Below, piece after piece: positions 1-5,704 of a stretch of 21,890 nt of DNA. The notes under the pieces were generated by a model. That model did no database searches. It was given only the letters and a program-made list of their open reading frames with translations, and was not told the origin of the DNA. The stretch is from WRIS01 sp050945135 (lineage in GTDB: Bacteria; Actinomycetota; Coriobacteriia; Coriobacteriales; Eggerthellaceae), in contig JBMNSJ010000036.1 of assembly GCA_050945135.1 (NCBI GenBank), positions 1-21,890 of the forward strand, in the 5' to 3' direction. Position numbers and translations under genes: made by a program. Within the stretch, counting starts at the first letter, position 1; every line of letters begins with the position of its first letter.

Positions 1-44
1 AGGTTCATGATGATCTGCTCTGTGGTGTAGCGTGTCTTTTTCAT
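1..44 (-). CDS. IS3-family transposase OrfA, N-terminal fragment
   Basis: The minus strand from 44 reads MKKTRYTTEQIIMNL and then runs off the window. That is the usual opening of OrfA (HTH_Tnp_1 type) in many IS3-family elements. A purine-rich AAAGGA ribosome site lies 7 bases before the ATG. Only 14 full codons are visible, so the family rests on this N-terminal signature and on the element-like upstream sequence. Confidence 0.6.
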   Translation of the reverse strand, partial: MKKTRYTTEQIIMN

Positions 45-119
45 TGTCTGGTCCTTTCCCTTCAGTGTCGAATTCTATCTATTTCCTAACACTGGGGTTG
101 GATCAGATTCAGGGGGTCA
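1..119 (-). mobile_element. IS3-family element, one end only (cut by window edge)
   Basis: Read on the minus strand, this stretch begins near 119 with TGACCCCCTGAATCTGATCC, which resembles an IS3-family terminal repeat (TG at the tip). A ribosome site and the first codons of an IS3-type orfA follow. The IS110-type reading frame on the same strand loses its family character exactly where this sequence begins and stops a few codons later, so I infer that this element inserted into the IS110 transposase gene. The other end and the target duplication lie outside the window, so the exact tip (within a few bases of 119) is unproven. Confidence 0.6.
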
Positions 120-252
120 TGCCACAAGTAACAAGTTCTTTGGGATCTTCTGATAACTTTGCGGTGTGGATCTCTCCTGTTTCTGTGACCAGAGCACAAA
201 CTTGATTCTTCTTTGCGTGGGTATCGATGCCGATACTGGTAGAATAACGCAT
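109..252 (-). pseudogene. IS110-family transposase, truncated N-terminus
   Basis: From the ATG at 252 the minus strand encodes MRYSTSIGIDTHAKKNQVCA and about 26 more residues. The GIDTHAKKN segment carries the first acidic residue of the RuvC-like DEDD catalytic core of IS110-family transposases, so this is the start of that enzyme. The family is normally 300-400 residues. Here the frame enters the IS3-like sequence near 119 and stops at 109, leaving about 45 IS110 residues, so it cannot be active. The start at 252 is favoured over an upstream ATG at 306 because AGGGAGG lies just before it and because the family usually begins a few residues before GID. Confidence 0.75.
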
Positions 253-350
253 GGAGCCTCCCTGAAATGTATGTGGTAAGCGACTTACCGGTTCGTGTAA
301 TGACAAACTAATTATCGCCTAACCCACGATCTACATAGGGGAGGCTCTGA
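120..350 (-). mobile_element. IS110-family element remnant (left end plus transposase start)
   Basis: This segment combines the truncated transposase start with about 97 bases of non-coding 5' sequence (253 to about 350). The far end is cut by the IS3-like element. The boundary with the host gene is uncertain, because IS110 elements usually lack clear terminal repeats and target duplications. I place it near 350, where a GACCGAT/ATCGGTC hairpin sits and the membrane-protein frame continues. Confidence 0.5.
254..347 (-). promoter_or_regulatory. Structured 5' non-coding region of the IS110 remnant
   Basis: A perfect 9-bp inverted repeat, GAGCCTCCC (254-262) and GGGAGGCTC (339-347), encloses the segment. 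Inside it GGTAAG-CGA-CTTACC (275-289) forms a perfect 6-bp hairpin with a 3-base loop. In a minus-strand transcript the outer helix would contain the AGGGAGG ribosome site of the transposase. In IS110-family elements the non-coding end next to the transposase gene can encode a bridge RNA (established for IS621). This region is shorter than the roughly 177-nt IS621 bridge RNA, so that role is only a suggestion. Confidence 0.4.
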
Positions 351-367
351 CCGATTTGTTATCGGTC
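349..367. repeat. Inverted repeat at the IS110/host gene junction
   Basis: GACCGAT-TTGTT-ATCGGTC is a perfect 7-bp palindromic hairpin with a 5-base loop. It lies where IS110-like sequence gives way to the membrane-protein reading frame, so it may mark the junction or the target palindrome. The assignment is positional only. Confidence 0.4.
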
Positions 368-913
368 ATATCTTCTAGTCAAGATCAATCAAATTACGAC
401 ACGTACGAACAACGTGCGCCCGAACAAAAGAGTTCAACCAAGAAAAAGAAGACAGCTCTTATTGCTGCCGCAATTGTGCTGGTTGTTGGAATCGGAGGCT
501 TTTTCGGGATTAATGCAATCGTAGAGGCAATGAATTCAAATACCTATGCAGAAGATACCGAACTTATGAACCAAGGGGTCTATGATCAAGCTCAAGAAAA
601 ATTCAGCGCTCTACGTGATTATGAAGACTCAGAAGCTCTAGCTGAATTTTGCAGCAAAGCCCACCAATTCACTTATGGTGAAGACTTACTAGAAAACAAA
701 GATTATCAAGAGGCTCAAAAAGTTTTTGCAGAGCTCGATACCTTTATGGATGCTGATGTATACGTAAAAGAGTGTGACGGATGGCTTGCCTTTGAAGAGG
801 CCAAAAAGCTTAGCGGTGAAGGAAAATACGATGAGGCCGAAACGGTTTCCAATTCTTTTCAAGCTATTAGTGCGGTTAAGTCTGCGAAGGAAGTAATCGA
901 GTGGCAGAAGAGC

Positions 914-917
914 AACG
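914..917. repeat. Left target-site duplication AACG
   Basis: AACG immediately precedes the left terminal repeat and is matched by AACG directly after the right one. IS3-family elements commonly duplicate 3-5 bp. Confidence 0.85.
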
Positions 918-945
918 TGAATCGCCCCGACTTTACCGGAGGCTC
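918..945 (+). repeat. Left terminal inverted repeat of the IS3-family element
   Basis: It starts TGAATCGCCCCGACTTTACC and matches the right end with mismatches at repeat positions 13, 14 and 25. Confidence 0.88.
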
Positions 946-969
946 CAAGTTTGAGAAGATGGAGCCATT

Positions 970-1296
970 ATGGAAAACAAAAACAACAAATCAAAGCGTT
1001 ACCCCAAAGAAATCCGCGACAAAGCGGTTCGGATGGTCGATGAGCACCAAAGCGAGTATCCTTCGCAGTGGGCTTGTATCATTTCGATTGCAGAAAAGCT
1101 CGGTATGACACCTGAGACCTTAAGGAAGTGGGTTAGAACAGCTGAGAATGCTGGTGAGCCCCTTGCAAGCGGCATGAGTGCAGCTGAGCGCATGAAGCAA
1201 CTCGAACGAGAAAACAAGGAACTGAAGCGTTCCAATGAAATTTTGAAGCGAGCTGCGGCTTTCTTCGGGGCGGAGCTCGACCGCCAACAGAAGTGA
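970..1296 (+). CDS. IS3-family transposase OrfA (DNA-binding subunit)
   Basis: This 108-residue protein has a helix-turn-helix of the HTH_Tnp_1 type (about residues 10-60, with SIAEKLGMTPETLRKWVR) followed by a leucine-zipper-like coiled coil (ERMKQLERENKELKRSNEIL, about 77-96). These are the usual OrfA parts, which recognise the element ends and mediate multimerisation. GGAG lies 5 bases before the ATG. Its TGA stop (1294-1296) shares its last base with the orfB ATG. Translational coupling or a -1 frameshift would give the OrfAB fusion; no classic A6G slippery run is visible near the end. Confidence 0.92.
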   Translation: MENKNNKSKRYPKEIRDKAVRMVDEHQSEYPSQWACIISIAEKLGMTPETLRKWVRTAENAGEPLASGMSAAERMKQLERENKELKRSNEILKRAAAFFGAELDRQQK

Positions 1297-2174
1297 TGGT
1301 CGACTTCATCGACGAGAACCGCGATGAACTAGGAGTCGAGCCGATTTGTGCCATGCTGCCGATCGCTCCATCGACCTATTATGCTCACAAGAGCAAAATC
1401 CCAAGCAAAAGAGAACTTCGTGACCAGGAGCTGAAGCCTGATATATATCGCGTATGGGAGGAAAGCAAGTGCCGCTATGGTGCTGACAAGGTCTGGAAGC
1501 AGCTATTGCGCGAAGGCTTTGATGTTGCCCGCTGCACTATTGAGCGTCTGATGAAGCAGTTGGGAATCCAAGGTATCAGACGAGGTGCTTTCAAAGTGAC
1601 CACCAATTCGAATAAAAATGCTGTAAGACCAAAGGACTTAGTAGATCGTGATTTCGCGGTAGCTGCCCCCAATCGTCTTTGGGTAGCAGATTTCACCTAT
1701 GTTGCCACCTGGTCAGGCTTTGTTTATGTTGCCTTCATCATCGATGCTTTTGCCCGTCGGATTGTTGGATGGAACGTGTCTCGACGCATGAATACCGCCC
1801 TTGTGCTTAACGCACTTGAGATGGCACTATGGCAAAGAAATCCTGATGGAGAGCTTATCCATCACAATGACGCTGGTGTGCAATACCTTTCTATTGCCTA
1901 CAGTGAGCGCCTTGAAGAAGCAGGCATAGCAGCTTCCGTTGGCTCTGTAGGTGATGCCTACGATAACGCCTTAGCCGAGACAATCAACGGACTTTATAAG
2001 GCAGAGGTTATTCGTCACATGGGACCATGGAAAGGCTTTGATGATGTTGAATACTCTACTCTTGAGTGGGTTGACTGGTATAACAAGGAAAGGTTGTTTG
2101 GTACTATAGGATATATTCCGCCAGCTGAATTAGAGGCGAAATATTGGGAAAAGGAGTTCATGCAGGTAGCATAG
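1296..2174 (+). CDS. IS3-family transposase OrfB (DDE integrase core)
   Basis: A 292-residue protein from the ATG at 1296 (a GTG at 1293 is also in frame). An N-terminal HTH_21-like region (about 46-96) precedes an rve integrase core. The catalytic triad is visible: D132 in WVADFTY, D192 in HHNDAGVQY and E228 in NALAETINGLYK, with the spacing expected for IS3 (D, D, 35 residues, E). The C-terminus has the family's closing pattern in a variant form (RLFGTIGYIPPAELE). It performs strand cleavage and transfer together with OrfA. It looks full length and unbroken. Confidence 0.93.
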   Translation: MVDFIDENRDELGVEPICAMLPIAPSTYYAHKSKIPSKRELRDQELKPDIYRVWEESKCRYGADKVWKQLLREGFDVARCTIERLMKQLGIQGIRRGAFKVTTNSNKNAVRPKDLVDRDFAVAAPNRLWVADFTYVATWSGFVYVAFIIDAFARRIVGWNVSRRMNTALVLNALEMALWQRNPDGELIHHNDAGVQYLSIAYSERLEEAGIAASVGSVGDAYDNALAETINGLYKAEVIRHMGPWKGFDDVEYSTLEWVDWYNKERLFGTIGYIPPAELEAKYWEKEFMQVA

Positions 2175-2187
2175 GACTCAAGGAATC

Positions 2188-2215
2188 GAGTCTCCGGTAA
2201 ACCCGGGGCGATTCA
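2188..2215 (-). repeat. Right terminal inverted repeat of the IS3-family element
   Basis: Its reverse complement starts TGAATCGCCCCGGGTTTACC and pairs with the left end at 25 of 28 positions. It begins 13 bases after the orfB stop. Confidence 0.88.
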
Positions 2216-2219
2216 AACG
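2216..2219. repeat. Right target-site duplication AACG
   Basis: This is the second copy of the AACG target. Removing one copy with the element restores the host reading frame (codons AAC GAC TAC). Confidence 0.85.
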
Positions 2220-2720
2220 ACTACGGCAGAGGCGAGCTGCGTCAAGCAGAGGGTAGTAACTATGCAGCTTACAGATTGTTTAAGGGTCTGGGAGCGTATG
2301 AAGATGCTGAAGCGCGAGCAGCTAGCTGCATTCTCGCTGCACCAGAAACTGGAGAGCTTTATCACAATGAGGGCTTCGTTTCTTCATCAACCGACATTGT
2401 TTTTGAAGCTGGTGCCATACCTTATGCGCGCTACATAAAAATATATAGCGGTGATGCTCATGTGTCATCGGTGTTTATTCATCCCAATTCGTCAACAACA
2501 ATTCATGTTCCTGCGGGTGATTACACGTTCAAGAGTGCCTCGGGAGAACTATGGTTTGGAGAAACCGATATGTTTGGATCCGATGGTGATTACTATATGT
2601 TCGTTTTTGATGGCAGCAACGAAGTCACTCATCTCGATGATAACAAGATTTATACGATAAGTTTATCAACGGAAGGCGGCGGAAACGTTGGTGGGAAAAC
2701 GGTAGACAGATCAAGCTTCT

Positions 2721-2738
2721 AATATGTAGAGACATATT
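2721..2738. repeat. Inverted repeat overlapping the split gene's stop codon
   Basis: AATATGT-AGAG-ACATATT is a perfect 7-bp hairpin with a 4-base loop. It begins inside the TAA stop of the split membrane-protein gene. It is AT-rich with no U-tract directly after, so any termination or stability role is speculative. Confidence 0.4.
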
Positions 2739-2748
2739 GAATTGATTT

Positions 2749-2771
2749 GGAGGTCGATAATATCGGCCTCC
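2749..2771 (+). terminator. Hairpin after the split gene, weak terminator candidate
   Basis: GGAGGTCGAT-AAT-ATCGGCCTCC forms a 10-bp stem (one T-G wobble) with a 3-base loop, 26 bases past the stop. It is strong as a helix but is followed only by CTTTACG, a poor U-tract. Intrinsic termination is likely but not certain. Confidence 0.5.
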
Positions 2772-2862
2772 CTTTACGTCAATGTGGTCGCTAAGTAACT
2801 ATCGTGAGTACATAGATTGTGGGAGTTCAGCGTGTATCAAAAAGGAAACTTATGTAGGGTTC

Positions 2863-2889
2863 TTGTTTCGTGAATTGCTGTGTGATAAT
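2863..2889 (+). promoter_or_regulatory. Candidate promoter for the 2914 gene
   Basis: TTGTTT (2863-2868) and GATAAT (2884-2889) are 15 bp apart, and TGT directly before the hexamer makes an extended -10 (TGTGATAAT). The spacing is short for a sigma-70-type site, but the extended -10 could compensate. It would place the start about 20 bases before the ATG. Confidence 0.3.
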
Positions 2890-2913
2890 AATGCCACGGA
2901 ACAAAGGAACGAT

Positions 2914-3915
2914 ATGCTGCAATATGTTCGAAAATACTTTCTCATTTATTATGTCGCTGTTTTGATACCGATAGTCGGGTATTTTGGCTTCGTGTACTTC
3001 ACTATGGGTCCTTCCGGTTTTGCTAATCTTTGGACGTGGCTTGCAGCAGTTGGTATTGGTGTCGCTGCCTCACTTGCCACCTCACGCATTATGAATAAGG
3101 CTGCCGGGGCCGAGTTTAAGCGCAAAATGAAATTGTTCTACAACGATTGCGATGCTCGCTTGTTCCTTAGCGAGGGAGCTGCCATAGCGAGTCGAATTAA
3201 AACTCCATTCAATGAATGGGGTTCTTTATATTTGTGCGCATATAGCTTGGCTTATATTGATATTGGTGAGCGAGAAGAAGCCCGTAAGATTGTCGATGCT
3301 ATGCGCGAGAGTGCCCAACACGCCAGAAAGCCCGTTGAGGCTGCTCATATTTGCTTGAATATGCATGCACCTATTAAATTGCTCTACGGAACAGAATTTG
3401 CGCTTCAATGTTTAACTGAAGCTGAAGGTATTTTGGCGGATGGGGCAAGCGGGGCAGATTACGAAGATGCGAAAAGCTATATCGATCAAGAACGCAAGAT
3501 AGATATTGCCGAGAATTTCAATGATTACGAAGAGATTATCAGTCTCTATTCCACTATCTACAAAAACGAGCGTGTGTATCGTCGTACGAGGGTTATGGCT
3601 GCAAGAAAGATTGCAGAATGTTATCGGCATATGGGTAATCCGATATCTGAAAAAGAGTACTTGGAGTTTGTTGTTGCTCACGGAAACAAACTCTCAGTTG
3701 TTGAAGAAGCACGCATAAGGCTTGAGGAATTACCAGAGCTCATCATTGGTTATGAAAAAATGCTGGAGCAAGAAAATGCTATAGATGGCGAGGATTCGCA
3801 CGAGGTCGAGGCAGCTCGTACCTACGAAGCAATCAAGGCTGAAAAGGCAGCTCAGGCAAAGAAAGCAAAAGCTCTTCATCAATCCGAGCTAGAAGAAGAG
3901 CAACCCACTCCGTAG
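2914..3915 (+). CDS. Uncharacterised two-helix membrane protein with helical repeats
   Basis: A 333-residue protein from the ATG at 2914, chosen because AAAGGA lies 5 bases upstream. A longer in-frame start at 2782 has no ribosome site and sits beside the terminator hairpin. Two hydrophobic segments (about 9-29 and 36-57) form a hairpin, followed by a basic stretch. Residues about 100-275 are amphipathic helix pairs resembling tetratricopeptide repeats (AYSLAYIDIGEREEARKIVD; ARKIAECYRHMGNPISEKEY). The C-terminus (about 295-330) is a charged Ala/Lys/Glu-rich, probably coiled tail. The soluble part is probably cytoplasmic and may bind a partner. It sits just after the split repeat-protein gene, so the two may have formed a unit. 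No family was recognised. Confidence 0.8.
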   Translation: MLQYVRKYFLIYYVAVLIPIVGYFGFVYFTMGPSGFANLWTWLAAVGIGVAASLATSRIMNKAAGAEFKRKMKLFYNDCDARLFLSEGAAIASRIKTPFNEWGSLYLCAYSLAYIDIGEREEARKIVDAMRESAQHARKPVEAAHICLNMHAPIKLLYGTEFALQCLTEAEGILADGASGADYEDAKSYIDQERKIDIAENFNDYEEIISLYSTIYKNERVYRRTRVMAARKIAECYRHMGNPISEKEYLEFVVAHGNKLSVVEEARIRLEELPELIIGYEKMLEQENAIDGEDSHEVEAARTYEAIKAEKAAQAKKAKALHQSELEEEQPTP

Positions 3916-3951
3916 TATTTAGCAATTGTGGAGTTTAAGATCTTGTCGTAA

Positions 3952-3979
3952 AACTTCTTTCTCTTCCGTACAAGAAGTT
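3952..3979. repeat. 8-bp inverted repeat upstream of the pyr promoter -10
   Basis: AACTTCTT (3952-3959) and AAGAAGTT (3972-3979) are perfect inverted copies 12 bases apart, lying where the -35 region of the pyr promoter should be. This could be an operator, or the end of the upstream transcript, but no U-tract follows. The function is not shown by sequence. Confidence 0.45.
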
Positions 3980-3986
3980 CTATACT
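3958..3986 (+). promoter_or_regulatory. Candidate pyr operon promoter
   Basis: TATACT at 3981-3986 is a good -10 hexamer placed so that transcription would start at about 3992-3994, immediately before the PyrR-binding loop. The -35 position at 17-bp spacing (3958-3963, TTTCTC) matches the consensus poorly, so the site rests mainly on the -10 and its position. Confidence 0.45.
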
Positions 3987-3993
3987 CAACGAA

Positions 3994-4028
3994 GTCCTTT
4001 AAAAGCGGTACAGAGAGACCGACAAGGC
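3994..4028 (+). promoter_or_regulatory. PyrR-binding loop (anti-antiterminator) in the pyr leader
   Basis: The RNA folds as a lower stem CCTT (3996-3999) with AAGG (4024-4027), a purine bulge, and an upper stem CGGT (4006-4009) with ACCG (4018-4021) capped by ACAGAGAG. The CAGAGAG loop with flanking AGTCC-type and AAGG elements is the known PyrR recognition hairpin of Bacillus-type pyr leaders. With UMP bound, PyrR would hold this hairpin and so free the downstream terminator. Its 3' strand is shared with the antiterminator. Confidence 0.85.
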
Positions 4029-4075
4029 TTGTAGCATCTAAAGAGTATACTAGGTGTATGACTGTGGCCTTTGTC
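4021..4075 (+). promoter_or_regulatory. Antiterminator of the pyr leader
   Basis: GACAAGGC (4021-4028) can pair with GCCTTTGTC (4067-4075) with a single bulged T. The left arm overlaps the PyrR hairpin and the right arm overlaps the terminator stem, so the three folds are mutually exclusive, as in the classical pyr attenuator. Confidence 0.7.
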
Positions 4076-4096
4076 TGAAGCAGAGGTTATTTTTTT
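4066..4096 (+). terminator. Rho-independent attenuator terminator before pyrR
   Basis: GGCCTTTGT (4066-4074) pairs with GCAGAGGTT (4080-4088), including wobble pairs, over a CTGAA loop, followed by A and seven T residues (4090-4096). It lies 74 bases before the pyrR start. Read-through should be high when UMP is low and PyrR leaves its binding loop. Confidence 0.85.
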
Positions 4097-4169
4097 GCCC
4101 TGATTCAGCAAAGAACCAATGATGCCATCGGGTTTTCTGTGCGCACTTCAACAAGTGAAGGGAGTGTGT

Positions 4170-4757
4170 ATGAAAGACGAGCGCAATATTAAGTCCATCG
4201 TTATGGACGCATCAGAAATCGAGCGATCGCTCACTCGTATTGCTCACCAAATCCTCGAAGCAAACCACGGAACTAAAAATCTTGCATTGGTGGGAATCGT
4301 CACACGTGGCGACATCCTTGCACGGAAGCTGTGTGAGAAAATTGAGTCTATCGAGGGCACAAAGGTTCCTTTGGGAAGCTTAAACATAAGCTTTTATCGA
4401 GATGATATTCTCACTCATTTATCTCCTGAGTTACACGGAACCGATATCTCTTTTGATATAGATGGTAAAACAATCGTGCTGGTAGATGATGTGCTCTATA
4501 CCGGACGAACCATACGCGCTGCTCTTGATGCACTCACTGATTTAGGGCGCTCAGCTTCGGTGCAGTTAGCGGTTTTAGTCGATCGTGGCCATCGTGAGCT
4601 TCCTATTAGAGCTGATTATGTGGGCAAGAACGTCCCTTCGGCAAAGGGGGAGAGCGTACGCCTTCACCTAGAAGAGGTTGATGGTTATTCAAATGTTGAA
4701 ATCCTTGATGCTTCGACCAATGCTCATATTGGGGCAGCGCCTCTAGGGGGCGAGTAA
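4170..4757 (+). CDS. pyrR: PyrR, pyrimidine attenuation regulator / uracil phosphoribosyltransferase
   Basis: This 195-residue protein has the type I phosphoribosyltransferase PRPP loop VLVDDVLYTGRT (103-114), the conserved GIVTRGDILA segment (42-51) and an SFYRDD motif (74-79) of the PyrR family. PyrR binds the leader hairpin when charged with UMP and also has some uracil phosphoribosyltransferase activity. The ATG at 4170 was chosen because GAAGGGAG lies 5 bases upstream; a longer frame from 4119 adds 17 residues without a site and reaches toward the terminator. It is the first gene of the operon, so it sets its own level as well as that of the pathway genes. Two bases separate it from pyrB. 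Confidence 0.95.
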   Translation: MKDERNIKSIVMDASEIERSLTRIAHQILEANHGTKNLALVGIVTRGDILARKLCEKIESIEGTKVPLGSLNISFYRDDILTHLSPELHGTDISFDIDGKTIVLVDDVLYTGRTIRAALDALTDLGRSASVQLAVLVDRGHRELPIRADYVGKNVPSAKGESVRLHLEEVDGYSNVEILDASTNAHIGAAPLGGE

Positions 4758-4759
4758 GT

Positions 4760-5704
4760 ATGGCTTTTAATCATAAACACCTTATCGATATCGCTGAGTA
4801 TACAGCTGATGACATAATGAAGATTCTCGAGACTGCAGTGTTTTTCAAAGAAGTAAACGAGCGCAAGATGAAGAAGCTTCCTACGCTTAAAGGCTTTACC
4901 GTTGTAAATATGTTTAATGAGCCCTCAACGCGAACGCGCTCTTCATTTGAGCTAGCTGAAAAGCGCTTATCTTGCGATAGTTTAAATTTTGGTGGCTCGT
5001 CAACGTCCGTTGTTAAGGGCGAGTCTTTAGTAGATACGATAGAAACTTTAGCCTCGTATAAAATAGATTTGGTTGTCGTTCGCGACAAACACGCCGGAGT
5101 TCCTAACCTTATAAAAAAGCATACTGATGCCGGCGTCATCGATGCGGGAGACGGAAAGCATCAGCATCCAACGCAGGCTTTGCTTGATTTGTACTCGATT
5201 TGGGAAAAGTTCGGACACCTTGAAGGATTGCACGTGGGAATCGTGGGCGATATCGGACACTCTCGCGTATGCGGATCGCTTATTCCAGCACTTAAGATTA
5301 TGGGTTGTGAGGTAACTGTTATCGCACCTCCAACCTTGATGCCTCCACGCCCCGATGTGCTCGGCGCTGATCATGTAACATCAGATTTGAATGCGGCTTT
5401 ACCAGAGCTTGATGTGGTGTATATGCTGCGCATTCAGCGGGAACGTCTTGAGGGAGCTCCTTTTCCAAGTTTGCGAGAGTACAACCTTCTTTTTGGTCTT
5501 ACTAAAGAGAGAGAAAAACTAATGAAGCCTGAGGCAATCATTTGTCATCCAGGTCCCATAAATCGTGGCGTTGAACTTGATGGCTATATGGCTGATAACC
5601 CCGAAAGATCAATGATATTAAACCAGGTATATGCTGGAATTTGTACGCGAATGGCAACGCTCTATCTATTGTTAGGAGGAAGTGAAGATGGCGATACTGC
5701 TTAA
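4760..5704 (+). CDS. pyrB: Aspartate carbamoyltransferase catalytic subunit
   Basis: PyrB joins carbamoyl phosphate and L-aspartate to carbamoyl-aspartate. The 314-residue length fits the family. The carbamoyl-phosphate motif EPSTRTR is at 54-60, the active-site 80s loop STSVVKGES at 81-89 (lysine 86), the catalytic HPTQ at 136-139, GHSRV at 166-170, YMLRIQ at 221-226 and the HPGPINR loop at 263-269. No regulatory pyrI gene is in the window, so it is likely the unregulated trimer type, with control at the leader instead. GGGGGCGAG precedes the start. The 3' end overlaps pyrC by 17 bases. Confidence 0.97.
   Translation: MAFNHKHLIDIAEYTADDIMKILETAVFFKEVNERKMKKLPTLKGFTVVNMFNEPSTRTRSSFELAEKRLSCDSLNFGGSSTSVVKGESLVDTIETLASYKIDLVVVRDKHAGVPNLIKKHTDAGVIDAGDGKHQHPTQALLDLYSIWEKFGHLEGLHVGIVGDIGHSRVCGSLIPALKIMGCEVTVIAPPTLMPPRPDVLGADHVTSDLNAALPELDVVYMLRIQRERLEGAPFPSLREYNLLFGLTKEREKLMKPEAIICHPGPINRGVELDGYMADNPERSMILNQVYAGICTRMATLYLLLGGSEDGDTA

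Larger units (their letters stand above)
918..2215 (+). mobile_element. Complete IS3-family insertion sequence, 1298 bp
   Basis: The terminal inverted repeats match at 25 of 28 positions (918-945 against the reverse complement of 2188-2215), and both start TGAATCGCCCCG. The element is flanked by AACG on each side and holds two overlapping genes, orfA and orfB, typical of IS3. Both genes, the catalytic triad and the ends appear intact, so it may still be mobile. The subgroup was not determined. Confidence 0.93.
356..2722 (+). pseudogene. Membrane-anchored repeat protein gene split by an IS3-family element
   Basis: The frame 356-917 encodes a polar Gln/Lys-rich stretch, one hydrophobic segment (residues about 33-57) and helical repeats with the pattern A..F..L..Y.DA......C (about 68-99 and 107-140). 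The 1298-bp element at 918-2215 then interrupts it. Joining base 917 to 2220 keeps the frame and continues as KSNDYGRGELRQAEGSNY, followed by another repeat (LFKGLGAYEDAEARAASC) and a beta-rich C-terminal part with YTFKSASGELWFGETDMFGS. The rejoined frame is 354 residues from the TTG at 356. The true N-terminus, often a zinc ribbon in such proteins, is probably lost to the IS110 remnant: the frame is open back to 323 with no good ribosome site. Without excision, only a truncated product of up to 250 residues ending at 1108 could be made. The function is unknown; an envelope role is a guess from topology. Confidence 0.75.

Noticed and set aside
938..945. GGAGGCTC shared by the IS3 left repeat and the IS110 5' region (340-347)
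   Set aside because: An 8-base match between unrelated elements is expected by chance over this length, and the surrounding bases do not match.
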